A DNA stretch of 64,000 nucleotides. It comes from Urechis unicinctus. Lineage: Eukaryota > Annelida > Polychaeta > Xenopneusta > Urechidae. The stretch is from contig CM067357.1 in assembly GCA_034190875.2 (NCBI GenBank), positions 20,537,462 through 20,601,461 on the forward strand. The letters are read 5' to 3'. The notes under the pieces were generated by a model. The model was given only the letters and a program-made list of their open reading frames with translations. It ran no database searches and was not told the origin of the DNA. Both the position numbers and the translations under genes were made by a program. Below, in pieces: positions 1 to 12,560 of the stretch (positions are counted from its first letter, which is position 1; every line of letters begins with the position of its first letter).

Positions 1-2
1 CG

Positions 3-1014
<1,012 letters not shown>

Positions 1015-1329
1015 GGGAGATGTGCATTGCATGGAAAATCCTTTTTTAATACTGATAATCTATCAGCTTGTTGTACATTTAATTCATACATTTGGCACAT
1101 GGCTATACTTATTGTGTGTTACTAATTATTTGTTTGTAGTCAAGGTAATGTTTTTTTTCTTCCATACTATGACGGTATGCATAGAACAACTGTCTCGCTT
1201 TCATAACAAAATGTTGTTTATTTTCATAAATCACCAATTTAAAATGTGTAATCATAGTGAAATATTTACATGGGGCAAATGATGTAATAAATTACATTGT
1301 TTCCATATATTGCGTACTGTTCTCAAGTC

Positions 1330-2342
1330 AAGTTTCAAGGTCACTATCTTGTACTAAAGGAGGGAGGAGATTTGTTATGGCACAAACAATTGTCATAATA
1401 TTGTCAAGCTGGCTAAACCGACTCAGGGAGAAAACAGCCTGCAACACTCTAAAGTCCTTTATTCGCTCTATTGCTCTCAACGTGAATCCTGAGGCTGGAC
1501 ACTTTTCTGTGGCGTTCGACTTCACATTGGCTAAGCTGTGTCTTTCCTTTGGTGAATGGGGGTATATTGAGCATGACACATCTGGGGGCCAGAAGATCAG
1601 CAATGTCAAAACCCTGGTCTGCCATAATCTGGTCGTGTGGGTCGAACTGATCCAAGAACTCTGCTCCTGTAAACATTTTGAAAAGCAAATGATATAAACG
1701 GGTATATGTACATAGTATACAGGCAAGCAACAAGTTAAGTTACACAAGACCAATGATACTCCCTTACCTGAGTTTTTTACAAGTGCTTGTCTGAAGCCCA
1801 ACCACCCCACATCTTACTGAGTGCGAAAACCCGAGAAATGATGCAATAAAACTAAGGTACTACAGGTGAAATTTAAACAATATTTCTTCATTTTGTATGG
1901 GACTCTTACCAGGGGGTAACTGCTTTGACAACTTGAGCCTAGATTCATATTCACGGCGAGAGGGCAATCTGAACCTGGAAGTATAACATACAAATTAAGA
2001 TTCTCAAACAGAAGTAGATTTTAGCTGTATGACATAGCTTTACTGATGTATTACAATAAATCAAACAGTCACCTTGTCTGTATCTTCGATGGGTAACCCA
2101 TGTTAAGGCATGGTGTTGGATGTTGAGGTGTTGGCATACCTTCTATAAAATGCTTGGAACAAACAACAGTGTGTGGTTTGATAGCTAAGTTCTTCCTGCT
2201 AACTGCCTTGACCCATGCCTTGCTCTGGGTAGCGAATCTGCCCCGGGAATTTGAAGAATTTAGGTTTGGAGCCATCCTGGTTTGTAGTTCTTGAGCTTGT
2301 GATGCAATCGACAATGCAGCAGTGATTCACCATTGTGATATA
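1330..2342 (-). pseudogene. THAP-domain + DDE_Tnp_4 (Harbinger/ISL2EU-type) transposase, broken
   Basis: Reading leftward, a THAP DNA-binding domain begins at about 2339 with MVNHCCIVDC, continues to KPKFFKFPG, and after a one-base change in a GGGG run near 2245 continues as WVKAVSRKNLAIKP and VVCSKHFIEGMP. This is the THAP C-x4-C ... C-x2-H zinc pattern. A small exon (about 1909-1972) encodes FRLPSRREYESRLKL. The DDE part follows: GWASDKH, a frame break near 1775, VKNSG, a 75-bp intron with GTAAGG donor and TTTACAG acceptor, then DQIMADQGFDI, LNIPPFTKGKTQLS, LRIHVE, a two-base loss in an AG run near 1464, and AIERIKDFRVLQ to ITNLLPPLVQD. These are the DDE_Tnp_4 (HARBI1-like) catalytic blocks. 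The stretch normally lying between THAP and the SDKH block is missing, so this is an internally deleted, frameshifted copy. Confidence 0.8.
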
Positions 2343-3312
2343 TACCATAATTATTGAGATTAACCCCTTTATATACCCAGTGGCGTGCATTAGCCCAAAA
2401 GAACAACGTCAGGTTCCATTTATCACCTTGCATCACTCCCGTACTTAGTTCGAAAGAGCTAGCGTGCATGGTTACGAGCGGTGTTGGCATTTGAGCAGAT
2501 CATAATAAACCGTGAGCGAGAGGCCAGCCTCATTGCATTGACTTTCTGCATGATCAAAGGTATCGACAGCTACGAAATGCGTCCTTTAATCCTTCCAAAC
2601 CGCGACACACCCGAAATCAAAGACATCACTTCTACCACACGACGACCTATCTTCCACCTATTTCACAGCTGTCAAAATCGCGTTCCTCGACCACCGATTT
2701 CCGGTTTAGCGATCCAAGATGGCGGAACTCGCCTAGTCGGTATACTGGAAAGATTACTGAGCAGAATCATAGAGCACATCGCGTTATGATATATACCATG
2801 GCTAAATTCTTGATATGATTAGATTATCGCTCAAGTCCATACAAAAAAGTGTTACGATTATTCATTTGAAGGGTAATTAGATATATTAAATAATAAACGA
2901 TGTATAAATAGCTTGTATATATTTAGAAGACATGAAAACATACTGCCGATCAATCGATCTTACCAAAACAACAAAGTTTGTGGCATTCGTCGATAAGATC
3001 AAAATAGTAAACAAATTGCCGCGTTCACAATTTCGCTACCCGTCGACTCGTCCTACATCATTTTCGTTAAGCTCCGACCGGAATTACCACAGGGAAAATA
3101 GGAAGTTATTTATCATATGAAGGGAGGTGCCTTCGTTTGAAACAATATATGTAATGATCGATAATAACACATCACAAACAGGACACATGCATCGATACAA
3201 CTTGTGACTAAATTTCTTCGCATGACTGATTCAAATGACGAAGTTGGAAAATTACTGAACCTAACCATATTGTCTTACGATCTTTGAATTACTCCACGTT
3301 AGATTGTAACAA
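2343..3312. other. no gene seen
   Basis: Short open frames only. One YY1-like word (CCAAGATGGCGG, 2714-2725) lies upstream of the minus-strand transposase remnant. The rest is unremarkable AT-rich DNA. Confidence 0.5.
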
Positions 3313-3787
3313 GATTGTCGTATTTATATGTCTAGTGTAAAAAGTGAGTACAAAAACGGGTATTTTTTTTCTCTACTTGGTAGTTTGTTTTTTTTTACCA
3401 TCCGACAAGAATGTGATCCAATTGACTGCTAAACCAAGCTTACATTAACATACTGGATGGTAGTTATACATATTTAGTTACAATACACAACAATAATTAG
3501 AGATGGTTTATCCTCAGGTGAATTTTATAATACTGCATCGTAAATTGTCGTATTGATATATTTTTTTCTTCTTGATAGTTTTTTTTACCACCTGAGAAGA
3601 ATGTGAACTCGGTTCACATCAGTCGATTCCTCCGGCAACAATACTTGAAAGACACCCAGGAATTGAATGTGGCTATTAATCAATTGACTGATAAACCATT
3701 CTGCATGGTAGTTATACATATTGAATTACAATACACAATAATTCGAGATGGTTTATCCTCAGGTGAATTTGATAATACTGCATAACA
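3313..3787. repeat. imperfect tandem duplication, two copies of about 230 bp
   Basis: Copy 1 (3313-3540) and copy 2 (3543-3787) share, in the same order, ATTGTCGTATT, a T-run followed by TTACCA, AAGAATGTGA, TTGACTG.TAAACCA, TGGTAGTTATACATAT, GATGGTTTATCCTCAGGTGA and ATAATACTGCAT. Copy 2 carries an extra block (about 3610-3675). No coding function is apparent. Confidence 0.8.
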
Positions 3788-5271
3788 TTTGCAGGATGCG
3801 GCTTTTTTTGAACGAAATAATGATTTTGCATTAAGTACACAATATGTATCAATATTAACGTACATATGATTTTGTGTCATTATGTCTTAAGTTGTTAAAA
3901 AGTGGGGTGACATTCAAATTACATCTATGTCGATCGATCAAATACTTAACGCAAGGCAGATAACGGTGTTAAATTTAGTGCGTCACAATTGGAATACAAT
4001 ATTCACTGTCATAGCACAAGGTCAATGCGACAATCTAATTTGCATTCAGAGGTATATTCATACAACCATGACAGTGTTCAAACCGATTCAATGAACATAC
4101 AAGTTGCCTAAGCCTAAATATCATTAACATGAACAATCTACACTGTCATGGAGTACTGACAAACAAATGCCTAGGTTGTTTTTTTCAACAGCATCAATAC
4201 AAATATGTCATATGAAACGATGCTGGGTTCTAGTTTTAAACATTACATAAACCACATTTCGTTTTGACAGTTGGAACTGATACACTGGATATTGTCAAAT
4301 TATGTATTGGTGTTGCTCTATCCCAACTTGCAAAGCGTCCAATTTCGAAGAGCATTCAATGTGCACGATGCTTAATTTACAGCGGACATAGCTGGATGTT
4401 AGATTCCTGACTCAACTGTTTCACTTAGCCACAGCGATTTGGTGTTAGTGCTATATGTAATGTGATCTTTATATTGTAGATTTTGGTGGTGGCAAGAATT
4501 TACCATTATTATTTCTCATCGGTAAGGAATCTCTCCATTGGTTGAGACGCAATCAAATATGGAAGACATCGGACACTGGTAAAGCTTAATCTCGGTTGGC
4601 TTGGCATTGACGTTTGTATGCTGTCAATACAAACACCATGCAGGGCTAAGGTGGCATATAACGCTAGTTCCCAATAATGAACTCCAAAATTTGAAGTATA
4701 TGCATCAAATTTGAAATGATATAATAGTGTAGTCAATGCGACATAAACTTGCTTTAACTCGCGATCCCATATCAAATACCTTTAGCTTGACGTAATTGTG
4801 TCATTTGGGATTGAGCACGTCAGGTTATCAAGGCGTCATTGTCGATAAATTAACAATGATTTGGTGTTTCCTTTCACGATCAGGTGTTTAAAGTAAAGTA
4901 ATTTAGAATGAAACGCTCACGAATTAATGCAATTCAATGACAAGAAAAACAAATACCCTCCCAAAGTTCATTTTTATCAATGCTTCGAATCGGAATATCA
5001 CAAATTGAAAATCGAACGATTGACGACAGGACCGTGAAATGTAATTGAATATTTAGAAAAATAACTTGAAAAGTACAAGGTGGCCATTGCCTATAATCCA
5101 TTTACATCTCACTTATTGATATTTGTACGGACGGAGACGCACTTGGACCAAAACGACTCGGACATGTATAAATGTGTTTATAGCGTAGCTATAAACTCTT
5201 TGCGTGTACTATGATGTTGCGTTATGGGGCCGTAACGTCCGGGAACATTATACTTGATTAGAAGGAATACA
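3788..5271. other. no gene or clear repeat seen
   Basis: AT-rich sequence with only short open frames (under 90 codons) and no recognisable motifs. Confidence 0.5.
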
Positions 5272-6565
5272 GGTAGTTTCGTACACCGGCTGTTTCGTAC
5301 GCACTACTTGCGGTATTTTCGTACACGCGATATTTGAGTTTCGTACAAGCACTATCAAAAGATGTTGTTCTGTATGTTATGCTTAGTGAAGTAGCTTTGT
5401 TATATATATCTAAATATAAATTATCTGCTATCGTGCTTTATTGTTTATTTTAACAAAGGTTTATTAAGAGTTGGCTTGAAAAATGTTTTGGCTTGTGTAT
5501 ACTAGAGCATCTATTCATCTATTGGGTACATTATTGAGTGTTATGTAAATATTTATTATTAAAGAAATTGGAAGCGTAGAAAATTTGTTTGTTGAGTAAT
5601 AATTAATGTGGACGAAATTTCCAGTCGACAATTAAAAGTGTATGTAGCATGTTTGTTTTATATACAATTGTTCGTCAAGGAATAAGGAACCGGGGTCAGA
5701 CAATGAAATAATGACGACAGAAGACAAAAATTACCTGTTTGTGTCAGTAATTATGTGGATGTAAATTATTTTAGCATAAATATGTCACTCCATATTGCTG
5801 AATCCCGATGTTGTTCCGTCCTGGTTCCTCATAGGAATTCTCAAATGGAAAACCGACAGAGAGAAATTGAATGAATATTGCAATGGACGTCATATCCGAT
5901 TCTAATTGGCCATCGATAGATGTTGAAAGAATATATAAGTAAAACATTATTTTGCTTTCTGCATAACATAACTAACGATGTACTTTTTGAATGGCTAGAT
6001 CTTTTGAAGCTCATATTATTGTACTATGAATTTTGCATTCAATAAATTCCTTATTCTAACTGACTCCCCCGTATATGCGTAACATTCCTTTAAGCCTGGC
6101 TACACCCCTGGTATGTTTGTGTATATGTATAGATAAGTATATATAATTAAGTAACTCATTATTGTGCTTTCTGCATAACATAACTAATGATGAACGTTCC
6201 CTAATAGCTAGATCTTTGTGAAGCTCATATTATTGTACTATGAATTTTGCATTCAATAAATTCATTATTTTAACTTGAATTGATTTAATTTTATACGGTG
6301 AACCCCACAGGATAGATCTGAAAGTTTTGTTATAATAAATATCCTACTATATAATTACTACTGCTGTATTTTATAAGTCATTAATTTAATTTCGCATTAA
6401 TTGCATGGCCGAATTGACTTGTGGCGGACATAACTCATGGCCGAGTTGACCTTCCTCGCCAGGTACGAAACGATCTGTGTACGAAACGTGTACCAGTCCT
6501 GAGTACGAAACAACCATCGGTGTACGAAACGACATGTGTACGAAACCCCGGTGTACGAAACTACC
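5272..6565. mobile_element. 1.29-kb non-autonomous inverted-repeat element with clustered GTTTCGTAC end motifs
   Basis: The ends are an 18-bp perfect inverted repeat, GGTAGTTTCGTACACCGG at 5272-5289 and its complement at 6548-6565. Behind each end the core word (TTTCGTAC or its complement GTACGAAA) recurs at irregular spacing, about four times on the left (to 5345) and six times on the right (from about 6460), in opposite orientations. The interior has no long open frame but contains a direct duplication (5953-6061 and 6167-6276). This is how a short foldback or MITE-like DNA transposon with multiple transposase-binding sites would look. I could not find a convincing target-site duplication, so the exact ends are uncertain and the superfamily is unassigned. 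Confidence 0.65.
5953..6276. repeat. direct duplication inside the 1.29-kb element
   Basis: Two copies about 213 bp apart share TGCTTTCTGCATAACATAAC, GCTAGATCTTT, GAAGCTCATATTATTGTACT and ATTTTGCATTCAATAAATTC. Each copy ends with an AATAAA word. Confidence 0.85.
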
Positions 6566-6568
6566 GCG

Positions 6569-6612
6569 TAGTGCGTAGCGGATTCCGCGTATAAACCACG
6601 AACTACAACCAC
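6569..6612 (+). repeat. 44-bp dispersed motif, copy 1
   Basis: Begins TAGTGCGTAGCGGATTCCGC and ends TACAACCAC. It matches 33519-33562 on the opposite strand at 40 of 44 positions by eye. It directly abuts the right end of the 1.29-kb element. Its core TAGCGGATTCCGC also recurs in every 172-bp satellite unit that follows. Confidence 0.75.
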
Positions 6613-6791
6613 AGCATTGAGGAGCCCGTTCAAGTCAACTTATCGGTGTTTATTTCAAAGTTGGGCTGTTATATATTCACCAAGAAGCCTATTAAAAGGA
6701 TAAGCACATTGCAAAGCGAATCGGAAAGTCTGTAATGTGAATTGTAGGCGATTTTGATCAAATCGGTCAATATTACCAAGACATGGTTCTT

Positions 6792-8030
6792 AACATGATA
6801 TGGTAGCGGATTCCGCTACAAATACCCCAAAACCCATGGTTCTTAGCTACTGCAATGAACCAGCTTCCAAAAATGGATGGTTCTGAGGTGGTGGCACCCC
6901 GACTACCTCAGAACCATGCATGGTTCCATGCATGAGGGTTCCAGTAGTTAAGAACCATGGGAAAACATGATATGGTAGCGGATTCCGCTACAAATACCCC
7001 AAAACCCATGGTTCTTAGCTACTGCAATGAACCAGCTTCCAAACATGCATGGTTCTGAGGTGGTGGCACCCCGACTACCTCAGAACCATGCATGGTTCCA
7101 TGCATGAGGGTTCCAGTAGTTAAGAACCATGGGAAAACATGATATGGTAGCGGATTCCGCTACAAATACCCCAACCCCCATGGTTCTTAGCTACTGCAAT
7201 GAACCAGCTTCCAAACATGCATGGTTCTGAGGTGGTGGCACCCCGACTACCTCAGAACCATGCATGGTTCCATGCATGAGGGTTCCAGTAGTTAAGAACC
7301 ATGGGAAAACATGATATGGTAGCGGATTCCGCTACAAATACCCCAAAACCCATGGTTCTTAGCTACTGCAATGAACCAGCTTCCAAACATGCATGGTTCT
7401 GAGGTGGTGGCACCCCGACTACCTCAGAACCATGCATGGTTCCATGCATGAGGGTTCCAGTAGTTAAGAACCATGGGAAAACATGATATGGTAGCGGATT
7501 CCGCTACAAATACCCAAAAACCCATGGTTCTTAGCTACTGCAATGAACCAGCTTCCAAACATGCATGGTTCTGAGGTGGTGGCACCCCGACTACCTCAGA
7601 ACCATGCATGGTTCCATGCATGAGGGTTCCAGTAGTTAAGAACCATGGGAAAACATGATATGGTAGCGGATTCCGCTACAAATACCCCAAAAACCCATGG
7701 TTCTTAGCTACTGCAATGAACCAGCTTCCAAACATGCATGGTTCTGAGGTGGTGGCACCCCGACTACCTCAGAACCATGCATGGTTCCATGCATGAGGGT
7801 TCCAGTAGTTAAGAACCATGGGAAAACATGATATGGTAGCGGATTCCGCTACAAATACCCCAAAACCCATGGTTCTTAGCTACTGCAATGAACCAGCTTC
7901 CAAACATGCATGGTTCTGAGGTGGTGGCACCCCGACTACCTCAGAACCATGCATGGTTCCATGCATGAGGGTTCCAGTAGTTAAGAACCATGGGAAAACA
8001 TGATATGGTAGCGGTTTCCTCTACAAATAC
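6792..8030. repeat. 172-bp satellite array, seven nearly identical units, each a nested hairpin
   Basis: AACATGATATGGTAGCGG recurs at 6792, 6964, 7136, 7308, 7480, 7652, 7825 and 7997: period 172 (once 173), seven full units and a truncated, diverged eighth. Each unit contains three self-complementary blocks. The first is GTAGCGGATTCCGCTAC. The second is an outer stem, CCCATGGTTCTTAGCTACTG against CAGTAGTTAAGAACCATGGG. The third is an inner stem, ATGCATGGTTCTGAGG against CCTCAGAACCATGCAT, closing on a GGTGGCACC tip. A unit could therefore fold almost end to end. Differences between units are single bases (for example the first unit's AAATGGATGG), so homogenisation is recent. No open frame is conserved. 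Confidence 0.97.
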
Positions 8031-8044
8031 ATGATTGGTTACCA

Positions 8045-8290
8045 ATGGACCCCAAGCCAGAGTGTTCTACTTGCTAAGTGTATGTTGGTAGGCTATATTG
8101 GAGACCCACACAAGTGTATGTTGAGAGGCTATATAGGTAGCCCACACTGCATGTTTGTGCAATGAGGATATGAAGGGGACCCAACCAGCAAGTGTATCTA
8201 ATGAGGCTATAAAGGGGAACAAACCAGCAAGTGCATGTAATGAGGCTTTATAGTGAAACCAACCAGCTAATATATGTTGTAGAGTCTGGG
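8045..8290. repeat. degenerate ~50-bp tandem repeat
   Basis: Variants of CAAGTGTATGTTGAGAGG followed by CTATATAGG.AGCCCA recur about five times immediately downstream of the 172-bp satellite. They are strongly diverged and non-coding. Confidence 0.6.
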
Positions 8291-8329
8291 AGAAAACTCA
8301 ATCATAAAGTGAATGTTGCTATGTTACAT

Positions 8330-10575
8330 GCTAACAGAGGTCCCACAATGCTCTCATCACAATATTTGATGCATAAAAATGCCATTTTCAGGCACATGAA
8401 GCAGTAAGTACCGAGAGAAACATAACATCAACTGCTTGACTGATACAGTTTTATTTCAAACATCCGAGTCTAAGGGGAACACAAAGCATGGAATATATTC
8501 TCCCGTGTCTGATCTGGTGCATCCCAAGTGGAACTTGCTGCAGTACATCTGTACACAAAGGGTTAATGCCTGTTTATCTTTTTGTCATTTGAAAACATTT
8601 AGTTGTATCACAAAGATATCAATAATCATGGCAAGTGAGTTTCTACCACGCCCACACAACTCCTTAAAGATTATAAACCAAAAGATCACATCTCAAAAAC
8701 ATATACACATTTTATCACTTACCAATGTGTCAGTATCGTGCCTCAGTTTATGTAGTTTAAGTCTGCAACCAGAAGGACCAACTGATGCAATATTCATATC
8801 ATGGGATATGGAGATATTAGAAGTTACAGCTCCACTTTATTCCTTCTGGGTCAACTGAAGATAACAGACACATTAATATGTTCAAACAGGTTCATTGCAA
8901 CTTATAAGCATAAAATACATTTCACTAAGAACAAATTAATAATGTGCATGCATACAATATACCATTCTAAATTGATTGATAACGAGGGCTCAAGCAAACT
9001 CATTATCTGTGTTATATTGCCACAAACCATTAACATACCATTACATTCGAAGTAAAAGTTCTCACCTCTAGTGAGACTGAATGTGTCTCTTATTGTTTTG
9101 TCTTCGTATGTTGCCTTGTTTCATGGTACCATCTATACATACATAACAATAATTCCTTTTCCATTTAAATGTAAGAATGCAGTTTTCCAAAGTACCAGTT
9201 ACACAGACAATTTATTAATGCTGAATTGTAAGGTATCTAAAATGGAAAAAAATAATATAAATAAACCAAAGATATATGTCATGTTCTACACCATGCTCAT
9301 TAAAATACACTAATTACAATGAAATATGCTAACATAATGTGACAACAAACTATATGCTGCCACATTTCTATCATTTCAGCAGTATTCTAAGCTGATTTAA
9401 TAAGGGGCACAATATGTTACTTATCTTATGACATAGGCAATACTTACTACTGCTGTCCAATGTGCACCACCTTGAGGATACATCCCAACACTGATGTCAA
9501 AATCACTTGCCGGGCAAATAACAGTACAAAGCAGACAAGCAATGGTTACTGAATACAAAAAAAACACAGCTTACTCAATGATGCAATATTACACCACAAT
9601 GTTCATAGAAAAACAGACTGGACTAGAAGGGTGTGAAACTGTGTCAATAAAATAAAATTACTTCTTTTTGGTGGATGACTGTATTTCACTGGTATTATTA
9701 TCATGTCCCAACGCCTGATTAGGGTTTGTTCGAACATCCTTACGTAAAACATGAGGGCTGGTACCTGTTTCTCAATCCAGGACTCTGGTGTATTGCCAGG
9801 TGCAGTAAGCATCGATTAACTGTGATCTATAAACCTTTGGGTGTTAATGACATCATGTAAGTCGTAGAAGGTCAATGAAACCATAAACGACTTAAATTCC
9901 TGCAAGCAAACAAACGACATCATGTCAAAGTTAGTTAAATCCACTGCCTCGGATATTGAGGAAGTCATTGGCTGAAAGTGGATATGGCCCGTGATGAGCA
10001 AGTACGAAGCTGCCATTCTTCCCAAGTAATAAGAAATGTAGGGAGCCCAGCTTTTAATAGAAGGAAAAAGAAAACAATATGCTTGTATTATCTGTCTCAT
10101 GTATACCAGATCATGTTAATCAAAATCTCATTTATAGTCAACCCTCTTTCCCAATATGTAAGATGAAGAGCATGCAGATACATTTCTTAATTATTCAAAA
10201 CATTCAGATCCAATTCCCTATTATGTGTATATTCTTCCCAAGTACTGACGTAAAAAAAAAAAATCATACTAACCAAGGCTGACTTTCCTTGAGTGTCTTA
10301 TGGAAGCATCTGCTGAATAGCACAAAGCAAAGATAAGCAAAGAGGTATTTGACTTCCCTGTTTTCAGTCAAAAGACAGTATCCAAATGCTTTTATGTGTG
10401 CAGATACACATAATATGGTTATAAATGAGATTTAAACAAATTTACACCAAACTGTAATGGTTGCCAGTTAAATGCATAACAATGGGCATATGTAAACTAA
10501 TATCAGTAATCCAGTAATTTAAGTCTAGACTCAAAAATTCCAAAACTGGAATGAGACTCAAAGACAATTAAGGCC
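8330..10575. other. no supported gene
   Basis: Contains open frames up to 140 codons (8436-8858, +) with no recognisable domain, signal or conserved motif. Their composition resembles the surrounding AT-rich DNA. I treat them as chance frames. Confidence 0.5.
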
Positions 10576-10627
10576 TGCATAATACAAAAATACCAGCAGT
10601 ATACTGCTGGTATTTTTGTATTATGCA
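10576..10627. repeat. perfect 52-bp palindrome with no loop
   Basis: The left arm 10576-10601 begins TGCATAATACAAAAATACCA and ends GCAGTA; the right arm 10602-10627 is its exact reverse complement with no spacer. One mismatch further out (10575 against 10628) the complementarity resumes for two more bases. It may be a tiny inverted-repeat element or a cruciform site; its function is unknown. Confidence 0.97.
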
Positions 10628-11580
10628 TGCAAACTATAGTTTGGTTTTGTGGGGCACACACCTTCCTTCAGTTTCCCCTCAGTGGCTGCTGTTTCTGTAC
10701 ACATCACAATATGAGACTCTAAACTTCTGAAGAATACACTCCATTGATACAAAATATCCTGAGAGACAGGGCATAGAAAACAAAAGTACCTTTTCTTGGT
10801 GAGGAAGTTTTCCTTCTTATCTTTATCCTAGCCTCTGTATAAAGCACAGCATCAGACTGTCAATATATACACCTGTGACACTTTTTACAGACAATGTATG
10901 GATAATAATTTAACCTGTGGCTGTTTGATCTGGCTGGGGGGATCCTTGAATTATTTTCTTCTACAGATGATGCTTCTGTCTTTAGCAGACTTTAACCTTG
11001 AAAATCCATATACATTTAGCCGGTTGCCTATAATATTAAGCCCCCTTTAAGTGAAGGTTTGAAATAGATAATATAATATATTTTTATGTTGCATTTTCCC
11101 TCTTTGCTTATTATTGATTATCTTATCATCTTATATTAGGATGAAGTTGAATAACATTTAAAAATTCATAAAGTATGTACCATATTAACACATTGTTAAC
11201 TCTGGGGGACTTTCACGGTTAAGTGTATTCAAGTTTTTCCGCTCTACTACAATGGGGCTGTCCTGGTGGAATCTGTCAAATTCAGCATCATTGTAGTCAG
11301 ACCCGGATAGGGGATGGTTGGTACTACTAGCATAGCTGTGGTTACTGTTACATTATACAGCACATGGGCCAAATCCAAATGTGGGATGTCCAGTCTTCTT
11401 TTGTGCTCTGCAAATTTTCCTCACAACTCTCTGCAAAGCGGCCCCGATGTGGATGCTATTGTTCCTCCCGTTCCCATGTCATGCAACGTCACGTGATGTT
11501 TTAATGACAAAGGAGATCAACAGAGTCACGTGGATTCTCTCCTCAGAGCGAAAACTTCACCCCACAAGAACCCCACCTGC
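10628..11580. other. no gene seen
   Basis: Only short frames, including 11381-11722 (+), whose 3' half is translated microsatellite. Nothing is recognisable. Confidence 0.5.
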
Positions 11581-11584
11581 AACA

Positions 11585-12338
11585 ATAATAAAGCATTACT
11601 GTATGTGTGCGTGTATACCTATGATGCATGCCACAGGGATTTGGTGCATGCATGTATATATGTGTGCGCATGTGTATGCATGCATGCATGCATGTATGTA
11701 TGCATGGTGTATGTATGTATGACGTGTAAGAGTGAGTGTATGTATGTATGATATGTGTTGGTGTGTGTTTATCTATTTATGAAAGTATATATGATGTGTG
11801 TGTATGAATGTATATATGTGTGTGCGTGCGCATACGTGCGTTCATGCATGCATGTATGTAGTATGTGTTTGTATGTTTGCATGCATGGATGCAAGCATGT
11901 ATGTATGTACGCAGGTATGTATGTATGTATGTCATACATATGTACGTACGTATGTATGTATGGGTGTATATATGTGTGAGTGTACGTGTATGTATGCATG
12001 TATGTATGATGCGTGTGTATGCATGTGTGCGCGTGTGTGTGTGCATGTATACATGCATATATGTATGTACGTGAGTGAGTATGAATATATGTATGCATGA
12101 ATGTGTGTATGCATGTATGTATGGAAGTATGTGCGTACGTACATACATATGACTTTACGTACGTGCGTATGTGTGTATGTTTGTATGTATGTGTGTTCAA
12201 GTGCATGTGTATGCATGGTTGTACGTACGTATGTATGCATATATGTATGTTAATTGACGTATGATTGTGTGTGTATGTGTGTATGATGTGTGTGCGCATG
12301 TATGTGTATGTGCGTGTGTGCGCAAACACATGCGTATG

Positions 12339-12370
<32 letters not shown>

Positions 12371-12560
12371 TGTATGTATGTATGTATGTATGTATGTATG
12401 TATGTATGTATGTATGTATGTATGTATGTATGTATGTATGTACGTATGATGTGTATGTATGTATGCACGTATGCACGTATGTATGTACGTTCCAATGTAC
12501 GTACGTTCCAACGTACATATATATATACGTATGTATGTATGCATGTATGATATGTGGGTG
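11585..12560. repeat. TATG/TGTA tetranucleotide microsatellite, about 1 kb
   Basis: Degenerate TGTA/TATG/TGCA repeats surround a perfect (TATG)25 core at about 12341-12440. All long open frames here (up to 249 codons, both strands, encoding IHTY- or MYVC-type repeats) are by-products of a stop-free tetranucleotide repeat and are not genes. Confidence 0.97.

Noticed and set aside
8436-9313. Three consecutive plus-strand frames (140, 84 and 80 codons)
   Set aside because: No domain, splice logic or composition bias ties them together; their lengths are compatible with chance.
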